In this document: piece by piece, positions 1-3,504 of the stretch
How the letters are laid out: each line of letters opens with the position of its first letter
Position numbering within the stretch: position 1 is the first letter of the stretch
NCBI GenBank assembly: GCA_023381095.1
Contig: JAMCTO010000146.1
Span: 1 to 6,948, forward strand
DNA: 6,948 nucleotides
Reading direction: 5' to 3'
Origin: Bacillota bacterium
GTDB lineage: Bacteria; Bacillota; Sulfobacillia; Sulfobacillales; Sulfobacillaceae
Notes under the pieces: model-generated
Told to the model about the DNA's origin: nothing
What the model saw: the letters and a program-made list of their open reading frames with translations, nothing else
Database searches by the model: none
Made by a program: the position numbers and the translations under genes

Positions 1-2
1 TC

Positions 3-143
3 CATTGTGCGGAACGTCGCTTCCGTGAGCAGGGCGTCACTGAATATCATTTACGCGTATCCCCGGCCAATGTTCGCGCTGTCCGATTCTCCAGTACGTC
101 GACGGGACTTCGGTTGACTTGGGACAACATGGTAGCAAGATGA
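3..143 (+). pseudogene. GNAT-family N-acetyltransferase, C-terminal fragment (5' end outside window, 3' end chimeric)
   Basis: An open frame enters from the left edge and runs to TGA at 141-143. Its first ~29 residues include RFREQGVTEYHLRVSPANVRAVRF, matching in pattern the end of the GNAT fold, where an Asn after a beta strand (here S-P-A-N) is followed by A..F[Y] and then a G-F/L turn. The expected Tyr after RF is absent. From about position 90 the bases are better explained as the opposite-strand methyltransferase fragment, so the last ~17 codons are probably not native. GNAT enzymes move an acetyl group from acetyl-CoA to an amine; no substrate can be inferred here. Because only the tail is visible, I cannot exclude an intact gene ending in an unusual C-terminus. 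The family call is from motif recognition, not a search. Confidence 0.5.
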
Positions 144-268
144 TCTTGCATCAGCAAATGCGGGTCGATCCGGTCTCGGTATTCGTCAGACCACTGGCCA
201 CCCTGGGACCGAAAAAATTCTCGCCAAAAAGTCACTTCGTCCACTCGACCACATGGTAACGCAACCAA
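47..268 (-). pseudogene. SAM-dependent methyltransferase, N-terminal fragment
   Basis: A 73-codon minus-strand frame opens at a TTG (268); a GTG at 242-244 is an equally likely original start. Residues such as FWREFFRSQGGQWSDEYRD, followed by RIDP, LMQDHLA and VDVLE, resemble the N-terminus of a class I methyltransferase group in which a Trp-rich helix and an L-Q-x-H/x segment precede the SAM-binding motif I (V-D-V/I-L-D-V-G-A-G). The frame matches only as far as VDVLE (about position 89-91). The glycine-rich motif I itself is missing and an unrelated 17-residue tail follows. With no SAM pocket and no catalytic domain it cannot be a working enzyme. The break coincides with the end of the GNAT similarity on the other strand, pointing to one recombination junction. 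No clear ribosome binding site precedes either start. Confidence 0.5.
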
Positions 269-348
269 TCGTCCCAGAGGTCGGGGGGCGATTCCAGTCG
301 TCTACGGCGCCACATGAGAAATTCTTCCTCAATTTCATCATTCATCAT
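232..348 (-). CDS. Candidate small ORF, 38 residues, unknown
   Basis: An ATG-ATG pair at 343-348 starts a 38-codon frame ending at TGA 232-234. It encodes an acidic start (MMNDEIEEEF), an R-R-R-R cluster and a Trp-rich end (LWDDWLRYH). A better-spaced internal ATG lies after GAGGA (frame residue 12). It overlaps the head of the methyltransferase fragment by 13-37 bases, as translationally coupled genes can. The composition looks protein-like rather than random, but I recognise no family and the length is too short to be convincing. It may be the tail or head of another broken gene in this decayed stretch. Confidence 0.25.
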   Translation of the reverse strand: MMNDEIEEEFLMWRRRRLESPPDLWDDWLRYHVVEWTK

Positions 349-400
349 AAATTACCGGACGTCGTCAGACGCCCGGTTGTCAGGGGTCGTACATCATAGG

Positions 401-475
401 ACCAATCAACTCAAACGCGTGAGTCCCCTGAGTTGGAAGCACATAAACTTCTATGGGGAATACCACTTTTGTGAA
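401..475 (+). pseudogene. Tn3-family transposase, extreme C-terminal remnant
   Basis: In the plus-strand frame that ends at TAG 542-544, residues SPLSWKHINFYGEYHF match the pattern that closes Tn3-family DDE transposases (S-P-L-x-W-x-H-I-N-x-x-G-x-Y). About 25 codons are recognisable. The sequence before about 400 and after about 475 in the same frame does not look like the family, so nearly all of the roughly 950-1000-residue protein is gone. I see no resolvase and no pair of 38-bp terminal inverted repeats. The remnant shows that a transposon of this family once sat here, and it may explain the neighbouring broken genes. The call rests on one short motif and could be a coincidence, though the string is distinctive. 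Confidence 0.5.
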
Positions 476-744
476 ACCTCAGAGGGCATTGATCTCGCTA
501 AGATGGTGGATGGGGTGGAAGCGCTTAATGGCGATCGTCAATAGAGCACTGCTGAATATCAGGGACTGGCCGTCACCACATCCGTGGTCCACGGTTAAAT
601 CCCTAATCATACATTGCACAGATCAGTCAGGTGGGACTCTACCAATGGAGGACATAGGGTAAAATTGATGCCTACAGCTCTGCAAAAAGCACGTAGTGCG
701 GTCGAAAGTGGCGAGAAGTGTTACGGGTTTCCCTGCTACCGGAC
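476..744. other. Gap without recognisable genes
   Basis: I read all six frames across this stretch. Open frames of 69-84 codons exist on the plus strand, but none shows a known motif, a plausible ribosome binding site or coherent protein composition. No strong hairpin, repeat array or RNA gene was seen. It lies between the Tn3 transposase remnant and the truncated end of the acyl-CoA ligase pseudogene, so it is most simply decayed or recombined DNA. Confidence 0.5.
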
Positions 745-1148
745 TTATCTAGGGATGCACGTAGCGATTTGTTCCCCAAGCGCGCCGAATCCATCCCATA
801 AAAAGGCCCAATCGTCATGGGCACGGGGAAAAGTGAACAAAACACTCTCAAAAGGAATCGAAAATTAATGGTGTAGATTACCGCGCCAACCATGGAACGA
901 GCGTACTTCAGTTCGAAGTAGCGGTGCCTATTGATATCCATTATCCCCACCACGGTACCTGGCCCTGTTCCCAACCGCTCCATATGCTCCGCTTACCGCA
1001 CCGTTCTGTCATAGATTAGGCCGTACGTCAGCGCCGTATCTCCAGTGACGACAGCAGTAGACCCGTATTGATAGACAGCGTCGGCCAGTACTTCATGAAT
1101 GACTTCCTTATGCGTCTCCGGTTCCTCCCCAAATGTCCTGTTCATCAT
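745..1148 (-). pseudogene. Fatty-acyl-CoA ligase (AMP-binding), N-terminal remnant with stop, frameshift and truncation
   Basis: The intact enzyme would activate a fatty acid with ATP and CoA to give acyl-CoA, the substrate for the dehydrogenase encoded just upstream. The frame begins at ATG 1146-1148 (or 1143-1145), overlapping the dehydrogenase 3' end by about 40 bases. VLADAVYQYGSTAVVTGD and ALTYGLIYDRTVR form the usual N-terminal lead-in. A TAA at 993-995 follows, with the same frame continuing as AEHMERLG, then VVGIMDINRHRYFELKYA and MVGAVIYTINFR, typical of this ligase group. After CGA 858-860 one base is missing (two bases remain, 856-857), and similarity resumes one frame over as PFESVLFTFPRAHDDW and AFLWDGFGAL until TAA 745-747. 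About 134 of an expected 500-550 codons remain. The adenylate motif (Y-T-S-G-T-T-G-x-P-K-G) is absent, so it cannot function. A single T-to-A-type change of a Leu codon could have made the first stop. Confidence 0.82.
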
Positions 1149-2721
1149 CAACCCAGTAAGGATATTCTTGGTGCGACAGGAACCGTGTTGCATAAAGTTC
1201 AGCCAATTTAGCATACCGTGACCCTTGGTCGTTGGCCATATCATACAATAAAGCGACTTGAGCGGCATCAGCAATGTCCCTTAAGTCGTGTTTAGCATAC
1301 CATTCGGCTTCGCGTCCGGCAAGCGATTCGAGATGGTCAAGCCTTTCTTCCAACACGTTTCGGGCTTGATTTGCCGATTTTGTCCCCACTTTTTCCAACA
1401 ACGGAACCATTTCTTCAAGAAATCCGTGGTGGGCTTTTTGCCGCTTGATGGTTTCCAGAAAATCCAAGGCTTGAATATTGCTGGGGCCTTCCCAAATCGG
1501 GGTAATTAGGGCTTCCCGATGCCATCTCGCCACCCCATATTCCTCTAAAAACCCTAGTCCCCCAAACAGTTCCATTGCCATGGCGGTCATATCTGCGGCA
1601 TGGTCAGCGGTTCGCGTTTTTGCCAGATGCGTAACGAATCGAGCTAGGTGGTAACGATCGGTATATGGGGGCCTGTCATTCCACGCTGCATCAAATTTTT
1701 GTACCCCATAAAACGCCAAAGCCAAGCCTGCGGCTGAGCGCACCGCCAAGTCTGTGAGGTCGCGACGAATTAGGGGATGCTGTTGCAATACTTTTCCAAA
1801 GCTCTGCCGCCGCACTACGCGTCCCAACACCTCTAAATGAGCTTTCTTACCGGTGGCCATGGCCGCCACAGCATTGGCCAGTCGTGACACCGTGAGATTT
1901 TCCAACGTATAATAAATGCCCTCTTCTGCTTTGCCGATAAGATAGGCCTCGCTGTGGTAAAGCTCTACTTCTCCGGAAGGCACCGCCCTGGTGGCACTTT
2001 TGTCTTTAAGACGCCTCACATGATAATTCAGTTCCCCACGACGATTGAGGCGAGGCAATAAAAACAATGCTAGTCCTTTAGGTCCTGACTTGCCTCCCTC
2101 GGGACGGGCAGTGGTGATCGCATAATCTGTCAGTCCGGCCCCACTAGCAAAATATTTATCGCCAGTCAAAAGCCAAACCTCGCCGTCCGCTTGGGCCACT
2201 GTTTCGTTTGCCCCTAAGTCGCTGCCTCCCTGGGACTCGGTCATCCAAGTTGCTCCCCATGCATTCCCCGACAACAGATCCGAAACGATTTGGTCGGCAT
2301 TAGGAATAGACGGCATGGCATATTTGTGGAGAGCATATGCCGTCTGACCGGTAATGGTCAAAACGCATCCGATTCCAGGATCTCCCAGAAGATAGAGCAA
2401 CGCATAATGATATGGCCATCCTTGTCCCCGGTAAGGAGGTTCGGTAATCCATGCGGTTTGAGCTAAAATTTGTGTCTCCGCAGGACTTAAGCGAACCCGA
2501 TCAATGCGATTGCCATCTAGGTCGTGTGCTATCAGTACGGGTCGTGCGTCATGATCAATATGATAAACGGCTTCATAGATTTCTTTACCAGCTAAGGCAC
2601 CAAATTGGCTCAACTGAACCCATTTCTCCTGGTGGCCCGCCCAAAAATGTCGTAATACCGCCTTAAGTTCAGTGTCTTTTTCAAAGTGATTGGTTCCATA
2701 GGCATACGATATATGTTCCAT
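1108..2721 (-). CDS. Acyl-CoA dehydrogenase, AidB-like
   Basis: A 537-residue FAD-dependent cytosolic enzyme that would remove two hydrogens from the alpha-beta carbons of an acyl-CoA, passing electrons to an electron-transfer flavoprotein. Visible features: MTESQGGSDL at 160-169, the flavin-binding T-E-x-x-G-S-D signature; GLALFLLPR at 216-224; the C-terminal helical domain with GRVVRRQSFGKVLQQHPL at 300-317; FGGLGFLEEYGVARWHREA at 386-404; and PIWEGPSNIQ at 408-417, where E411 sits at the catalytic-base position of the superfamily. The ~540-residue length, the extra C-terminal helices (about 430-537) and W-E-G-x-x-N-I place it in the AidB-like branch. Those proteins often have uncertain substrates, and E. 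coli AidB acts in alkylation response. The start is firm: AGGAGG at 2729-2734 lies 7 bases before the ATG, inside the last codons of the MerR gene. The operon setting favours fatty-acid degradation over a DNA-damage role, but that is inference. Confidence 0.93.
   Translation of the reverse strand: MEHISYAYGTNHFEKDTELKAVLRHFWAGHQEKWVQLSQFGALAGKEIYEAVYHIDHDARPVLIAHDLDGNRIDRVRLSPAETQILAQTAWITEPPYRGQGWPYHYALLYLLGDPGIGCVLTITGQTAYALHKYAMPSIPNADQIVSDLLSGNAWGATWMTESQGGSDLGANETVAQADGEVWLLTGDKYFASGAGLTDYAITTARPEGGKSGPKGLALFLLPRLNRRGELNYHVRRLKDKSATRAVPSGEVELYHSEAYLIGKAEEGIYYTLENLTVSRLANAVAAMATGKKAHLEVLGRVVRRQSFGKVLQQHPLIRRDLTDLAVRSAAGLALAFYGVQKFDAAWNDRPPYTDRYHLARFVTHLAKTRTADHAADMTAMAMELFGGLGFLEEYGVARWHREALITPIWEGPSNIQALDFLETIKRQKAHHGFLEEMVPLLEKVGTKSANQARNVLEERLDHLESLAGREAEWYAKHDLRDIADAAQVALLYDMANDQGSRYAKLAELYATRFLSHQEYPYWVDDEQDIWGGTGDA
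2657..2678. repeat. 22-bp exact direct repeat, copy 1 (within the dehydrogenase gene)
   Basis: Partner of the intergenic copy at 3384-3405, about 727 bases away in direct orientation. Here it is part of an intact coding sequence, so this is more likely the source copy. Confidence 0.75.
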
Positions 2722-2723
2722 CG

Positions 2724-3137
2724 TTATTCCTCCTGTAACAAAATCTGTTCCAATCGACGCTGCATGGTCATTCGCAGTTCAGTCATTTCTGCCATAATGA
2801 TTTGCAACTCCTCGACTTGTGATTGCAATTCCCGAAGTTTTACATCCCCGCGCCTAATGACATCCTGCAATTGAGTCACCTCGGTGGGATCAGCATCATA
2901 AAGGTCTAGCATCTCTTGAATTTCGCTGAGACCAAATCCCAGCCGTCTTCCCCGCAGTATCAGTTGCAAGCGGACGCGATCCCGATCCCGATATAATCGC
3001 TGATTGCCGCGCCGTTCAGGAGCCAATAGCCCCATATCTTCATAGTGGCGCAAGGTGCGAGGTGTAATATCGTAGATCTCGCTTAACTCGTTGATGGTAT
3101 AAATCCGGGAGGCAGTCCGCGCATGGTTAGCTTTCAT
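2724..3137 (-). CDS. MerR-family transcriptional regulator of acyl-CoA metabolism (LiuR-like)
   Basis: A 137-residue DNA-binding regulator. Residues 13-31 (YTINELSEIYDITPRTLRH) form the helix-turn-helix, followed by YEDMGLLAPERRG, the MerR wing region, and a second helical pair to about 80 (RRLGFGLSEIQEMLDLYD). Residues 85-135 are a long heptad-like dimerisation helix. There is no Cys in the protein, so it is not a metal or redox sensor of the MerR/SoxR kind. GFGLSEIQEMLDLYD and the adjacent dehydrogenase recall the LiuR-type branch that controls branched-chain amino acid and fatty-acid degradation. The ATG at 3135-3137 is preferred over the upstream in-frame TTG (3156-3158) because AGGAGG at 3145-3150 sits 7 bases before it. 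It is the first gene of the unit, 2 bases ahead of the dehydrogenase, and probably binds the palindrome at 3173-3190. Confidence 0.92.
   Translation of the reverse strand: MKANHARTASRIYTINELSEIYDITPRTLRHYEDMGLLAPERRGNQRLYRDRDRVRLQLILRGRRLGFGLSEIQEMLDLYDADPTEVTQLQDVIRRGDVKLRELQSQVEELQIIMAEMTELRMTMQRRLEQILLQEE
2729..2734 (-). promoter_or_regulatory. Ribosome binding site of the acyl-CoA dehydrogenase
   Basis: Reads AGGAGG on the minus strand, 7 bases before the ATG at 2719-2721. It overlaps the last Gln-Glu-Glu codons of the MerR gene, which links translation of the two genes and fixes the dehydrogenase start. Confidence 0.85.
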
Positions 3138-3283
3138 CTGCACTCCTCCTTTCTCCAAATATAACGCAAATTTCCGTTTACGTAAACGGATGATTGAGTT
3201 TCTCCAAAAATTCTGTCGTCATTCATCCGATGTCCCCCGTAGTCCGGATCAGTGCCACCCGAATCATTTGTCGACTCCATCAT
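3134..3283 (-). CDS. Candidate small ORF, 49 residues, overlapping the regulator start
   Basis: An ATG-ATG pair at 3278-3283 opens a 49-codon frame whose TGA (3134-3136) overlaps the MerR ATG in an ATGA arrangement. AAGGTGG at 3287-3293 sits 3 and 6 bases ahead of the two ATGs. The product would be hydrophilic (starting MMESTNDSGGTDPDYGG, ending WRKEECR) with no motif I know. The difficulty is that the frame runs straight through the presumed promoter, palindrome and ribosome binding site of the MerR gene. If real, it needs its own upstream promoter, and the MerR promoter would be internal. Treat as a possibility only. Confidence 0.25.
   Translation of the reverse strand: MMESTNDSGGTDPDYGGHRMNDDRIFGETQSSVYVNGNLRYIWRKEECR
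3145..3150 (-). promoter_or_regulatory. Ribosome binding site deciding the MerR start
   Basis: Reads AGGAGG on the minus strand, 7 bases before the ATG at 3135-3137. The longer in-frame start (TTG 3156-3158) lies upstream of this site and has no Shine-Dalgarno sequence of its own, so the ATG is chosen. Confidence 0.8.
3158..3186 (-). promoter_or_regulatory. Putative sigma-A promoter of the merR-dehydrogenase unit
   Basis: On the minus strand TTTACG (3181-3186, 4 of 6 to TTGACA) and TATATT (3158-3163, 5 of 6 to TATAAT) are separated by 17 bases. Transcription would begin near 3150, giving a very short leader that starts at the ribosome binding site. The -35 box lies inside the 18-bp palindrome, so a protein bound there should compete with RNA polymerase. 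A classical MerR activator promoter would instead have a 19-20-base spacer with the palindrome between the boxes. Confidence 0.5.
3173..3190. promoter_or_regulatory. Perfect 18-bp palindrome, probable MerR-family operator
   Basis: TCCGTTTACGTAAACGGA is a perfect inverted repeat with no spacer, 36-53 bases before the MerR start codon. The core GTTTACGTAAAC resembles the TTTACGT...ACGTAAA palindromes that I recall for LiuR-type regulators of acyl-CoA degradation. Position over the -35 box and adjacency to the regulator gene suggest autorepression relieved by a metabolite such as an acyl-CoA. The palindrome is seen directly; the binding protein is inferred. Confidence 0.65.
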
Positions 3284-3383
3284 GTCCCACCTTGTTTTTT
3301 GGGGGTTCTATCCAGACTTATACCCATACCAACAAAACACAAAGTATCACTACTATAAACGCTCCCCAGTCAATCCAGTCCAA

Positions 3384-3405
3384 ACCGCCTTAAGTTCAGT
3401 GTCTT
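3384..3405. repeat. 22-bp exact direct repeat, copy 2 (intergenic)
   Basis: These 22 bases are identical, in the same orientation, to 2657-2678 inside the start of the dehydrogenase gene. Flanks show no convincing similarity. In the dehydrogenase the bases encode D-T-E-L-K-A-V near residues 16-22. Such a match is very unlikely by chance in a 7-kb window, so it marks a small duplication or a conserved site. Confidence 0.75.
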
Positions 3406-3446
3406 CGATTTTAGCCCTATGCCCCATGGTACCGGAGCGCGCAATA

Positions 3447-3479
3447 CCCGTAGGGACCCCGTGACGGGATCCCTGCGGG
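3447..3479 (-). terminator. GC-rich hairpin downstream of the ATPase, terminator-like
   Basis: CCCGTAGGGA (3447-3456) pairs with TCCCTGCGGG (3470-3479) with one G-T pair, then after one mismatch CCCG pairs with CGGG around a TGA loop: 14 pairs in a 33-base span. It begins 26 bases past the ATPase stop (minus strand), where a terminator is expected. Neither side carries a clear T tract, so it is not a textbook intrinsic terminator. It may act with Rho, as an mRNA 3'-end stabiliser, or as an imperfect terminator. Confidence 0.55.
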
Positions 3480-3504
3480 CACTCATTTAGCGTGGCTTGT
3501 GTCT

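Larger units (their letters stand above)
3191..3504. other. Intergenic region between the ATPase and the merR unit
   Basis: This gap of about 310 bases holds the GC-rich hairpin after the ATPase (3447-3479), one copy of a 22-bp exact repeat (3384-3405), and the unproven small frames at 3318-3383 and 3134-3283, both on the minus strand. The plus-strand frames here are low in complexity (rich in Ser, Thr, Pro, Gln) and have no motif, so I do not call them genes. Confidence 0.6.

Noticed and set aside
384..401. GGGGTCGTAC-type string resembling a Tn3 terminal inverted repeat
   Set aside because: It lies before rather than after the transposase stub, no inverted partner is visible, and the match is only about ten bases.
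614..868. 84-codon plus-strand open frame
   Set aside because: Largely antisense to the better-supported ligase pseudogene; no motif and no ribosome binding site.
672..983. 103-codon minus-strand open frame
   Set aside because: Its first ~42 codons are the middle of the ligase pseudogene. After the one-base deletion at 856-857 it reads out of frame, so the listed protein is an artefact.
993..1274. 93-codon minus-strand open frame overlapping the dehydrogenase end
   Set aside because: Not a gene of its own. Its first ~42 codons lie in the wrong frame of the dehydrogenase, and the rest is the head of the ligase pseudogene up to the nonsense codon.
3190..3464. Two plus-strand open frames of 67 and 70 codons
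   Set aside because: Low-complexity Ser/Thr/Pro/Gln-rich composition, no family resemblance and no ribosome binding site; they only span the intergenic gap.
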